Under the pieces are notes generated by a model. That model saw only the letters and a list, made by a program, of their open reading frames with translations, made no database searches and was not told the DNA's origin. 14,898 bases of DNA, taken from Rhodocyclaceae bacterium UBA1310. GTDB lineage: Bacteria; Pseudomonadota; Gammaproteobacteria; Burkholderiales; Rhodocyclaceae. The number at the start of each line of letters is the position of its first letter. Position 1 is the stretch's first letter. This document shows, one piece after another, positions 7,242 through 14,815 of this stretch. The stretch is from contig DBTS01000080.1 in assembly GCA_002307175.1 (NCBI GenBank), forward strand, positions 65,222-80,119, in the 5' to 3' direction. The translations under genes and the position numbers were made by a program.

Positions 7242-7853
7242 TCATCCGTTTTTTCCGATTAACCAGATATTTGCAGCTTGTTTGAGCGACTTCTCCTCCT
7301 CACTCTGCGCAGTGACAATTCCGCCTGCAAGCGACTGGCCTTTCCGGGCCAAACCGAAGGCCAGGTGACGCAATGCCACGGGATACCGTTGAAATCGAGC
7401 CAAACGGTACAGGAGCCAAAACAATACAGATGGCTGGACAGGATCAATTCTGTCTTGCTCATAGATTGCGACGCGCCTGGAAATCCGCCACCGTGCGTCA
7501 TCACACAGCTCGAACTGGTCAAAGAAACGTGCGAAGCTCGTCAGATCGACATCGAACAGGCCAAGTCTTGAACGCACCTTGATGGCTACATCGACCTCGC
7601 TCAAGGCACGCTTGCCATTGATTTCGATGCGTGGAGTGCCCAGCCAGTGCTTGGTAAGAATGTCGGGAGACCCCGCCATCAGGCGCGACGCCTCGATAAA
7701 CCCATTGATCGGGCCGTTATACCAGCTCAGTGAGATGTGTCCGCCCGGCAGGAATAAATCGCGCAGTTCTTCCCAGCGAGCTTCATCGCGAAATGAGAAT
7801 CTGGCAACGTTTTGGGTGATTCCGCTTATTGCAAATGCTTCGGTTGAATTCAT
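7242..7853 (-). CDS. SnoaL-like / NTF2-like family protein
   Basis: A 203-residue soluble protein. The first 135 or so residues look like an NTF2-fold (SnoaL/LinA type) domain: an N-terminal helical pair, LFLPGGHISLSWYNGPINGF, HWLGTPRIEINGKRA, and DDARWRISRRVAIYEQDRIDPV. The last 65 residues (YRLARFQRYPVALRHLAFGLAR) are the tail seen in related hypothetical proteins. Members range from cyclases and dehydratases to ring-hydroxylase subunits, so no reaction can be assigned. The start at 7853 is chosen because AGGTG (7866-7862) lies 8 bases upstream; ATGs at 7859 and 7904 are alternatives, but the latter falls inside the dyad at 7883-7910. It follows the efflux operon on the same strand after 105 bases, so readthrough is possible. 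Confidence 0.72.
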   Translation of the reverse strand: MNSTEAFAISGITQNVARFSFRDEARWEELRDLFLPGGHISLSWYNGPINGFIEASRLMAGSPDILTKHWLGTPRIEINGKRALSEVDVAIKVRSRLGLFDVDLTSFARFFDQFELCDDARWRISRRVAIYEQDRIDPVQPSVLFWLLYRLARFQRYPVALRHLAFGLARKGQSLAGGIVTAQSEEEKSLKQAANIWLIGKNG

Positions 7854-7882
7854 ATCCATGGCACCTGGAGTATTGACATCAA

Positions 7883-7910
7883 CATGAGATGCACGACGGT
7901 GCATCTCATG
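7883..7910. promoter_or_regulatory. Perfect 28-bp dyad upstream of the SnoaL-like gene
   Basis: Arms CATGAGATGCAC (7883-7894) and GTGCATCTCATG (7899-7910) flank GACG. No T-run follows on either strand, so it is not an intrinsic terminator. Its centre is about 44 bases upstream of the likely start at 7853, a normal operator position. The half-site resembles that of the efflux operator (GATGCA against GATACA) but with different spacing. Confidence 0.65.
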
Positions 7911-7912
7911 CA

Positions 7913-7943
7913 GAAAACGGGGCTAAAGAACTATGTAAGCCCC
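7913..7943 (-). terminator. Possible weak terminator after the efflux operon
   Basis: On the minus strand GGGGCT and AGCCCC (7943-7938 and 7924-7919) form a 6-bp G+C-rich stem with a 13-base loop, followed by GTTTTC. It starts 16 bases after the stop of the outer-membrane channel gene. The short U-run makes it weak, so some transcription may continue into the SnoaL-like gene. Confidence 0.4.
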
Positions 7944-7958
7944 CTTGATGGATGGTGC

Positions 7959-9443
7959 TTACTTCTGGGTGACCGTCATTTGCCTAGAGTTGTCCTCGTC
8001 CAGTGGCACTCCCATTGCCTGAAACAGGACCGCCGTGTCGGTCAGCCTTAGCGCTACTGCATGGACTTCGGTAAGTCTGGCATTCTGAAATTGTTTTTCT
8101 CCTGCCCGGACTGTGTTTGGCGCAATGGCACCAAACGCTGCCCGCTGGCTGGCATCGTGCCAGTATTGTTCACTGGACTGCCGGGCGCTGGTCGCTGAAT
8201 TCATGGCATCCGCATCATGAGTTAATGCACTCAGGCTATCGGCGACGTCCTTGAAAGCATTGAGCACGGTCTGACGATAGTTGTCCTGCGATGCCTCATA
8301 AGCATCTTGGGCTGCACGTCGCTTGGCTCTCAGTGCTCCGCCATGAAAAATCGGCTGTGTCAGCGAAGTGCCGATGCCCCAAACAGCACCGGCTGCAGAT
8401 GTAGCTTTGCTCCAGGAATAACCGGACTGACCGAACGATGCTGTGATTGACAGGCTGGGGAACATCTCGGCGGTGGCGAGCGCTTCCTGGGCCGCGGCAG
8501 CTTTCAGCGCAGCGTCAGCTGCCAGAATATCAGGGCGCTGCTGAAGCAGCACAGACGGCACGGCAAGCGGTATGCGCTCGGGGAGCACCAAATCCTCAAA
8601 CGCGAGGTCTGTTGGCGCTGCATCAGGGGTGCGCCCCATGAGCACAGCCAATGCATGGCGCGCCGCCTGCCATTGCGCTTGCAAGCCAGGCAGACTGGCA
8701 CGCAGCGAATCCGCATTGGCCTGTGCGTTCAGCAGATCGCCGTGTGAGGCTGATCCGAGTTCGAAACGATGCTGTACGTCTGCGGTGTCAGAATCGGCTA
8801 GTGCGATTAGCCGTTCTGTCGTGTCGACCTCCGAACGCAATGCTGCACTGTTGATGGCAGTGATCACCACGTTGGCGGCCAACGTACGACGCGCAGCATC
8901 GAACTTATAGGACTGTTCATCAACCTGTGCGGCTAGAGCGGAGTTGGCGTAGCGTACGGCACCAAACAGATCAAATGTATAACTGGCGTTGAGTTCTCCA
9001 GCAAAAACATTATATGTATTGGTCTGTGGTCCCGCCGTTGGTAAACCAAGCGCACGTCGCCGCGATGACTGCATCACGGCATCGACAGTGGGGAACATTG
9101 ACTCACCAATCTGCGCACGCAATTGTTCTCGTGCACCAGCCAAACTATGCTCGGTCTGCGACAAGGAGTAGTTGTTCCCAAGTGCCTCTTCGACCCAGGC
9201 AGACAATTCCAGGGAGCGATAGGCTTCCCACCATTTCGGGACCGGACGTTCGTCCAGCACGAATTTTTGGGTGGCGCCTGCTGGACCAAGCTCTGCAGAA
9301 GGCATAGCCGTAACACCGTATTGGTCTGGCTGTGGCATGTCTGGCGCGGTGCCTTTGGGTCCGAGCTGGCATCCTGCCAAAGTCAGTGCTGCAATACAAA
9401 GTGCAATGGCATGGTGGGGGGAACGAAAATCAACGGTGCGCAT
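7959..9443 (-). CDS. Outer-membrane efflux lipoprotein (NodT/OprM-type TolC family)
   Basis: Forms the trimeric outer-membrane channel of the RND pump encoded upstream. It has 494 residues from ATG 9443. A lipoprotein signal peptide ends in LAGC with lipidated Cys25. Two OEP repeats of helices and strands follow (for example LEEALGNNYSL-like text near residue 90, and DILAADAALKAAAAQEALATA in the second repeat). The ATG overlaps the stop of the permease gene by one base (TAATG) and has AGGGAG six bases upstream, so translation is coupled. An open frame runs 27 codons further up inside the permease gene, but it would bury the signal peptide and is rejected. It is the last gene of the three-gene operon. 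Confidence 0.93.
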   Translation of the reverse strand: MRTVDFRSPHHAIALCIAALTLAGCQLGPKGTAPDMPQPDQYGVTAMPSAELGPAGATQKFVLDERPVPKWWEAYRSLELSAWVEEALGNNYSLSQTEHSLAGAREQLRAQIGESMFPTVDAVMQSSRRRALGLPTAGPQTNTYNVFAGELNASYTFDLFGAVRYANSALAAQVDEQSYKFDAARRTLAANVVITAINSAALRSEVDTTERLIALADSDTADVQHRFELGSASHGDLLNAQANADSLRASLPGLQAQWQAARHALAVLMGRTPDAAPTDLAFEDLVLPERIPLAVPSVLLQQRPDILAADAALKAAAAQEALATAEMFPSLSITASFGQSGYSWSKATSAAGAVWGIGTSLTQPIFHGGALRAKRRAAQDAYEASQDNYRQTVLNAFKDVADSLSALTHDADAMNSATSARQSSEQYWHDASQRAAFGAIAPNTVRAGEKQFQNARLTEVHAVALRLTDTAVLFQAMGVPLDEDNSRQMTVTQK

Positions 9444-12400
9444 TAACGGCTCCCTTCGGGTAATGTTGCAGGCTTGGCACTGGTGCCAACGCTGTCGGTT
9501 TCGCTCAGTTTGATTTTGTAACACAACGCATATAACGCCGGCAGGTAGAACAGTGTGAGCACGGTGGCAACGGTGATCCCTCCCATCAGCGCGGTAGCCA
9601 TCGGACCGAAAAAGTTGCTGCGCAGCAGTGGAATCAACGCCAGCACGGCAGCAGCAGCGGTAAGCGTGATCGGACGGAAACGGCGCACCGTAGCACCGAC
9701 GATGGCGTCGAGTCTTTTGCGTCCGGCAGCGATGTCCTGCTCAATCTGATCGACCAGAATCACCGAGTTGCGCATGATGATGCCGAACATGGCGATGGTG
9801 CCAAGCATGGCGACGAAACCGAACGGCTGATGAAACAGCAACAACGCGCCAATCACGCCGATCAGCCCGATCGGTGCCGTCATCACGACCATCATGGTGC
9901 GGCCGACGCTTTGTAACTGCATCATGAGCAACACCAGTACGGCAATGACCATCAGTGGCATCTGTCTGGAAATCGAGGCCTGGGCCTTGGTGTTTTCTTC
10001 CAAAGGTCCTCCCACGTCGATACGATAGCCAATCGGCAGCTCGCGACGCAGTTGATCAAGTTTGCCATCAAGTGCCCTGCTGACATCAATGCCTTGCACG
10101 CCAGCACGCACATCGGCCTGCACCGTGATAGTCGGCTGGCGATCGCGTTCCCAGATGACACCGTACTCGAGTTCATTTCTGATGTGGCCCAGAGTGCTCA
10201 GCGGAACAGAGCCTGATGGCGTTGGAATTGCCAGTGAACCGAGATGGGCGGGGTCGACGCGCTCGTTACGCGGTGCTCGCAAATCGACGCTGATGAGCTT
10301 GTCACGTTCACGGTATTGCGTAACGGTGTATCCGGACAGGTTCATGGCCAGAAAATCGGATACCTGCTGCGAAGTCAGCCCCAGTTCGGCGACGCGCTGC
10401 TGATCGACTTCGAAGGTAATGGACCGCTGTGCCGGTTCGTCCCAGTCGAACTGTACGTTGGTTGCCCGTGATTCCTTGTGAATTTCCGCTGCCACCTTCT
10501 CGGCAATTGCGCGAACTTCGGGGATCTTTTCCCCGCTTACCCGAAACTGCACCGGGAAGCCCACCGGTACGCCGTTTTCCAAGCGTGTCAGACGGGTGCG
10601 CAGACCGCCGAATTGCTCTCGCAAGACCACCTCCAGTGCCTTGGAAAGCTTCTCGCGATCTTCAACCGACTTGGCTGTCACGACGAATTGTGCGAAGTTT
10701 GTGCTGGGGAGCTGCTGATCAAGCGACAAATAGAAGCGAGGAGCACCGGTACCAACGAAGTCTGCGACGTGGTCGATTTCAGGGCGGTCTTTCAGGAGAT
10801 TTTCCAGACGAATCGCCTCACGCTGGGTTGCTTCAAAGGAAGCTCGTTCCGGCATGCGTAAATCGATCAACAGCTCTGGACGGTCCGAACTCGGAAAGAA
10901 CTGCTGCGGTACCAGTCTGAATGCCGCAAGCGAGCCCAAAAACAGCAAGGCTGTGAAGACCACCACTCTGCCCCGATGCGCCACACACCACAAAACCATG
11001 TGGCGTAAGGCTGTATAGATGCGGGTTTGGTAGATTGCGTGATTGTGATCTTCTTCGTGGGCTTCCGATGCGTGACCACTGCCCTCGTCATTCCCGGCAT
11101 CCCCACGCTGTGGCTTTTCCTTGAGCATGTGGTATCCCAGCAGCGGGATCAGTATGACCGCAGCCAGCCACGACAGCAGGAGCGCAATCGCCGAGACTTC
11201 AAAAATTGAGCGCGTGTATTCGCCGGTACTGGATTTTGCCAGCGCGATTGGCAAGAACCCGGAAACTGTCACCAGCGTACCCGTCAGCATCGGGAAGGCC
11301 GTACTGGTGTAGGCAAAGGCTGCGGCACGATGGCGATTCCAGCCCTGCTCAAGTTTTACCGCCATCATTTCTACGGCGATGATTGCATCGTCAACCAGCA
11401 GGCCGAGCGCCAACACCAGGGTTCCCAGCGATACTTTGTGCAAGCCTATGTCGAACATGTACATGAACAACGCTGTTACTGCCAGTACGATGGGGATCGA
11501 GATCACCACCACCATGCCGGTTCTGACTCCCAGTGACATCAGGCTGACCAACAGAACGATGCCGACGGCTTCGGCAACAGCCTCAAGGAAGTCGTCGACT
11601 GACTTTTCCACTGCGTGGGGCATGCTGGAAACTGCGGTCAGTTTCAGGCCGGCGGGAAGGCGCGCGTTGAGTGTGGCAATGCGTTCATCGAGTGTCTTGC
11701 CAAGGCGGATCACATCACCACCGGGTTGCATCGTAATACCGATTCCCAGCACAGGTTTGTTGTTGGCGCGCATCTGCTGTTCTTGCGGTTCGTCGTAACC
11801 GCGCGTGACAGTTGCGATATCACCGAGACGAAAATTGCGATTGTTGATGCGTATGATTTTGTCCCTGATCGCCTGGACATCGTCGAATTGGCCGCTCGGA
11901 CGAATGTACAAACGATCACTTGCGGTCGTGACGAGCCCCCCCGGGGCCACCGCATTCTGTGCGCCGATCAGTTCGCCCAGCTGCTTTGGCGTAATGCCCA
12001 GCCGGGTCATCTGCGCGTTGGAGATATCGATGTAGATATGCTGATTGCGGTCACCAAAGTAATCAATCTTGGCTACGCCTGAAACACGAAGCAGTTCGAC
12101 CCTTAACTTGTCGGCATAGTCATGTAATTGGGCCGGAGAAAATCCATCGCCTTCCAGTGAGTAGATGTTGGTGTAGACGTCACCGAATTCATCATTGAAA
12201 TAGGGACCTCTAACGCCTGAGGGCAGCGTTGCGGTGATGTCGCCAACTTTCTTGCGCACCTGATACCAGGTATCGGGCACATGGCTGGCCGGTGCGGAGT
12301 CTTTAATTGAGAAGAACAATTGCGACTGCCCTGGGCGAGAATAGCTGCGCAGGTAATCGATGTCTGGTGTTTCCTGCAGTTTCCGTGCAATGCGATCGGT

Positions 12401-12613
12401 GATCTGTTCCTGTACCTGGCTCGCTGTGGCACCCGGCCATTCAGTCTGGATCACCATGATCTTGAAGGTGAATGGGGGGTCTTCGGACTGCGACAGGTGC
12501 GTATAGCAACCAATGCCGAGCAAGGTCAGAAGTACCAGGACAAAAGTGACAAACGACTGATGCCGCAGCGTCCAGGAAGAGAGGTTGAAACGGCCGGAAG
12601 CGGGAGCGCTCAT
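9443..12613 (-). CDS. RND efflux permease, inner-membrane component
   Basis: Proton-driven exporter of AcrB-like fold, 1056 residues, working as a trimer with the adjacent fusion protein and channel. It has one N-terminal helix (about 20-38), a large periplasmic domain, helices TM2-TM6 (about 345-495), a cytoplasmic linker, TM7 (about 549-567), a second periplasmic domain and TM8-TM12 (about 886-1033). Proton-relay residues D408 and D409 are present in TM4 (GLLVDDAIIAVE). The lysine that AcrB has in TM10 is replaced by R948 (GIIMRNSVILVDQ), as I recall for the VexF/TriC-like branch rather than AcrB itself. The linker at about 505-525 is rich in Asp, Glu and His. The ATG overlaps the upstream stop as ATGA. 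Substrates cannot be told; drugs or solvents are likelier than metals because CusA marks are not evident. Confidence 0.95.
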   Translation of the reverse strand: MSAPASGRFNLSSWTLRHQSFVTFVLVLLTLLGIGCYTHLSQSEDPPFTFKIMVIQTEWPGATASQVQEQITDRIARKLQETPDIDYLRSYSRPGQSQLFFSIKDSAPASHVPDTWYQVRKKVGDITATLPSGVRGPYFNDEFGDVYTNIYSLEGDGFSPAQLHDYADKLRVELLRVSGVAKIDYFGDRNQHIYIDISNAQMTRLGITPKQLGELIGAQNAVAPGGLVTTASDRLYIRPSGQFDDVQAIRDKIIRINNRNFRLGDIATVTRGYDEPQEQQMRANNKPVLGIGITMQPGGDVIRLGKTLDERIATLNARLPAGLKLTAVSSMPHAVEKSVDDFLEAVAEAVGIVLLVSLMSLGVRTGMVVVISIPIVLAVTALFMYMFDIGLHKVSLGTLVLALGLLVDDAIIAVEMMAVKLEQGWNRHRAAAFAYTSTAFPMLTGTLVTVSGFLPIALAKSSTGEYTRSIFEVSAIALLLSWLAAVILIPLLGYHMLKEKPQRGDAGNDEGSGHASEAHEEDHNHAIYQTRIYTALRHMVLWCVAHRGRVVVFTALLFLGSLAAFRLVPQQFFPSSDRPELLIDLRMPERASFEATQREAIRLENLLKDRPEIDHVADFVGTGAPRFYLSLDQQLPSTNFAQFVVTAKSVEDREKLSKALEVVLREQFGGLRTRLTRLENGVPVGFPVQFRVSGEKIPEVRAIAEKVAAEIHKESRATNVQFDWDEPAQRSITFEVDQQRVAELGLTSQQVSDFLAMNLSGYTVTQYRERDKLISVDLRAPRNERVDPAHLGSLAIPTPSGSVPLSTLGHIRNELEYGVIWERDRQPTITVQADVRAGVQGIDVSRALDGKLDQLRRELPIGYRIDVGGPLEENTKAQASISRQMPLMVIAVLVLLMMQLQSVGRTMMVVMTAPIGLIGVIGALLLFHQPFGFVAMLGTIAMFGIIMRNSVILVDQIEQDIAAGRKRLDAIVGATVRRFRPITLTAAAAVLALIPLLRSNFFGPMATALMGGITVATVLTLFYLPALYALCYKIKLSETDSVGTSAKPATLPEGSR

Positions 12614-13755
12614 GACGCAAAATCCTCCGCATGCAATGGCGCAACGGCCTTGACCTTTTCACCGGCGCTTAGCGTGTGCACCCCTTGAACCACGATTTCT
12701 TCGCCCACAGCGAGACCTGCCTGAATCGTCACACTTCTTTCACCGTAGGCGCCAACCGTAACCGGACGCAGTTCCAGCTTTGCATCGGCAGGACGTACGA
12801 TCCACACGGCAGCCCGATTGCCTTGGTGAAAGAGCGCCGTAGCAGGAATGATGGTGGACGGCGTTTGCAATGTTGGCGCGCCGGTTTTGTCCTGGGCGGT
12901 ATTGATCATCACCTCCCCGCTCATGCCCAGACGTAAATCTGGGGCTTGAGTTTCCAACGTTACCTTGACGCGATAAGTGCGGCTCTGTGGATCAGCTGCC
13001 GGACTCACCTCGCGTACGCGGCCCTTGAGCGGATTACTCGGCATGGCGGTCAGCCTGACGACTGCCTGAGCCCCGACGCGAACCTTGGCTACCTGGCTTT
13101 CCGACACTTCGGTGGTGACATCAATTGCACCTGACCATGCCAGCGAAAACACCGGTTGTCCGGCAGCCAATACTTCACCTGTATTGGCCTGCTCAGCACT
13201 GATTACCCCATCGTGTTCTGCAATCAGCAGCGTGTAGTTGCTTTGGTTGCCCATGATTGCAGCACGGGCCTCCGCGTCTCTAAGCTGGGCTTTGGCTGCA
13301 GCATAGGCATCCTGTGTCTGTTCGAGTTGGACAGCACTGATGAGGTTGGCTCGCGCTTGCTGGGTATCACGTTGCAGCTGCTTTTCGGCTACATCCAGGT
13401 GTGCACGTGCAGAGGCGAGATCGGCCTGCGCACTGGCGACATTGTGATTGGCATCGGCCGGATCAAGGCGCGCGACAACATCCCCCTTGTGGACGACATC
13501 ACCCAGATGCACACGACGTTCGACAACCTGACCCGCCACGCGGAACGACATCGGCGTGACGAAGCGTGACTGCACTTCCCCCGGCAGAGTCAGAAACTGT
13601 ACTCCGCCATCTGCCTGGGCCGGCAAGGCCACGACTTCGCGCGGGGGACTCACCTCCGGTGCGGCGTTCTGGCACGCAGACAGAGATATCAGCGAGACCA
13701 GGGAGACTGCTGCTGTCAGTGGCCGCCACGCCAACTTTATATGGCGTGAAGGCAT
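12610..13755 (-). CDS. RND efflux periplasmic adaptor (membrane-fusion lipoprotein)
   Basis: Bridges the permease and the outer-membrane channel. From the ATG at 13755 it has 381 residues and a classical lipoprotein signal peptide (positive start, hydrophobic stretch, LSAC) with lipidated Cys28. It then shows the first lipoyl half (FRVAGQVVERRVHLGDVVHKG), a coiled-coil hairpin (about residues 100-160, Ala/Gln-rich), the second lipoyl half (AEHDGVISAEQANTGEVLAAG), the beta-barrel and the membrane-proximal domain. The start is uncertain. A GTG at 13827 has a better ribosome binding site (AAGGAA, 13837-13832), and an ATG at 13788 directly abuts GGAGG, but both would give unusually long signal peptides. 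The ATG at 13911 overlaps the promoter -10 and is rejected. First gene of the operon; its stop overlaps the permease start. Confidence 0.9.
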   Translation of the reverse strand: MPSRHIKLAWRPLTAAVSLVSLISLSACQNAAPEVSPPREVVALPAQADGGVQFLTLPGEVQSRFVTPMSFRVAGQVVERRVHLGDVVHKGDVVARLDPADANHNVASAQADLASARAHLDVAEKQLQRDTQQARANLISAVQLEQTQDAYAAAKAQLRDAEARAAIMGNQSNYTLLIAEHDGVISAEQANTGEVLAAGQPVFSLAWSGAIDVTTEVSESQVAKVRVGAQAVVRLTAMPSNPLKGRVREVSPAADPQSRTYRVKVTLETQAPDLRLGMSGEVMINTAQDKTGAPTLQTPSTIIPATALFHQGNRAAVWIVRPADAKLELRPVTVGAYGERSVTIQAGLAVGEEIVVQGVHTLSAGEKVKAVAPLHAEDFAS

Positions 13756-13909
13756 CGTTTGCGGATGGAGCTGATGACCTGAGGCCATCCTCCGGGGGAA
13801 TGTGGGGGATTGGTGAGGAAACTTCACGGCGTTCCTTTCTTGAGATGTAACGTCCGAACCGTCGAACGCTCCGGACCCGGCAATCTGGATTTGCTTTGGG
13901 GTTTGAAGC

Positions 13910-13939
13910 ATTCTAATACAATGTTGAATTTAGATACAA
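13910..13939 (-). promoter_or_regulatory. Putative promoter of the efflux operon
   Basis: On the minus strand TTGTAT (13939-13934) and TAGAAT (13915-13910, 5 of 6 to consensus) are separated by 18 bases. Transcription would begin near 13903. The -35 lies inside the GATACA dyad and the -10 inside the outer repeat, so a bound repressor would cover both. Confidence 0.55.
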
Positions 13940-13968
13940 CACTGTATCCAGATACGCATGTGTTAGAA
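13911..13968. promoter_or_regulatory. Nested TetR-type operator between tetR and the efflux operon
   Basis: Inner perfect dyad GATACA (13933-13938) - ACAC - TGTATC (13943-13948). Nearly concentric outer inverted repeat TTCTAATACA (13911-13920) and TGTGTTAGAA (13959-13968), 9 of 10 matching. A further GATAC copy lies at 13951-13955. The position in the divergent intergenic region, over both promoters, is the standard site for a TetR-family pump repressor. Binding by the adjacent regulator is an inference. Confidence 0.6.
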
Positions 13969-13969
13969 T
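13964..13969 (+). promoter_or_regulatory. Putative -10 element of tetR, leaderless transcript
   Basis: TAGAAT matches 5 of 6 consensus bases and ends 6 bases before the ATG at 13976, so the transcript would begin at or beside the start codon. No Shine-Dalgarno sequence is present. The matching -35 (CTGTAT or ACTGTA near 13941-13947) is poor. Confidence 0.4.
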
Positions 13970-13975
13970 TGTTCG

Positions 13976-14680
13976 ATGAACAGTGAAACCACACGCCAAC
14001 GCCTCAATCGCGAGCAAAGCCGCGAGCAAACGCGCGAACGCCTGCTAGATGCGTCGCGCACCGTTTTTGTACAAAAGGGGTTCGCGCTTACCAGCGTCGA
14101 AGACATCGCCGCCACCGCCGGTTATACGCGGGGGGCTTTCTACTCGAACTTCACCGACAAGACCGAATTGTTTGTCGAGTTGTTGCGCCGTGAGTGCGAA
14201 AACATAGATCGCGAATTCCATCACCTGTTTCAGGCACCACTTGCCGACGTAGTCGAACTGCAGGAGAAAATCGCGAACTACTACAGCGGCCTCTATGGAG
14301 ACGGCGCGTTTAGCGTTTTGTGGATGGAGGCGAAAATTGTTGCTGTGCGCGATGAAAAATTTCGCGCCACGCTTAGCCTTTTTCTTGAGGAACGACGGGC
14401 CCAAATCGCCGAGTTCGTCGAAACTTATGCCCGTCTGACTAACACCCAGTCAGGTACGTCTGCCCATCACATTGCGATTGGCTTGATGGCTTTGTGTGAG
14501 GGCATCAATATTGCGCACCGTTGCGATCCGCAAAACGTCGATGACAAGACGGCCGAAGAAATCCTCTCCTGGTTTCTCAAAACAACCCTCGCAATGCCGC
14601 AGCAAGCCGAGCAGTCGCCTGCAGCCAAAGTTGTCAAGACAAAAACAGCCGCCAGACGGGTTGCGTCAAAATCCAACTAG
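13976..14680 (+). CDS. TetR-family transcriptional regulator, divergent from the efflux operon
   Basis: A 234-residue DNA-binding repressor. The N-terminal domain has a helix-turn-helix at about 39-59 (TSVEDIAATAGYTRGAFYSNF) with the usual following DKTELF; ahead of it is an unusually charged arm (RQRLNREQSREQTRERLLDA). The ligand domain (about 75-205) is the divergent part of the family and gives no ligand. The last 19 residues (AAKVVKTKTAARRVASKSN) form a basic, Lys/Ala-rich tail that most TetR proteins lack. The gene is divergent from the adaptor gene; the intergenic dyads are its likely site. Autoregulation and release by a pump substrate are expected by analogy with AcrR, not shown here. 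The ATG at 13976 has no ribosome binding site. No other upstream start is visible. Confidence 0.93.
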   Translation: MNSETTRQRLNREQSREQTRERLLDASRTVFVQKGFALTSVEDIAATAGYTRGAFYSNFTDKTELFVELLRRECENIDREFHHLFQAPLADVVELQEKIANYYSGLYGDGAFSVLWMEAKIVAVRDEKFRATLSLFLEERRAQIAEFVETYARLTNTQSGTSAHHIAIGLMALCEGINIAHRCDPQNVDDKTAEEILSWFLKTTLAMPQQAEQSPAAKVVKTKTAARRVASKSN

Positions 14681-14703
14681 CGACTTTTTACGCCCTTTAA
14701 GAA

Positions 14704-14815
14704 GCTGTAACAAAATGGAGTGCAGCGTAGCGGTTCCCGGTTGGGCGCGCCGACGCAGACAGTACAAGTCGTGCGGCATGGAGGCGCAACAACGCCGGAA
14801 CCATTTTGTTACAGC
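14704..14815. repeat. 112-bp element bounded by perfect 15-bp inverted repeats
   Basis: GCTGTAACAAAATGG (14704-14718) and CCATTTTGTTACAGC (14801-14815) are exact reverse complements around an 82-base G+C-rich interior that itself has short dyads (GGCGCGCC; GGCG-CAACAA-CGCC). No gene fits. The flanks show no clear target duplication. It could be a MITE-like or REP-like mobile repeat, or a large RNA hairpin after tetR. An open frame across it on the minus strand lacks a ribosome binding site and is not called. Confidence 0.6.

Noticed and set aside
9444..9524. Upstream start for the outer-membrane channel gene
   Set aside because: It would put 27 unrelated residues before the lipoprotein signal peptide; ATG 9443 has a good ribosome binding site.
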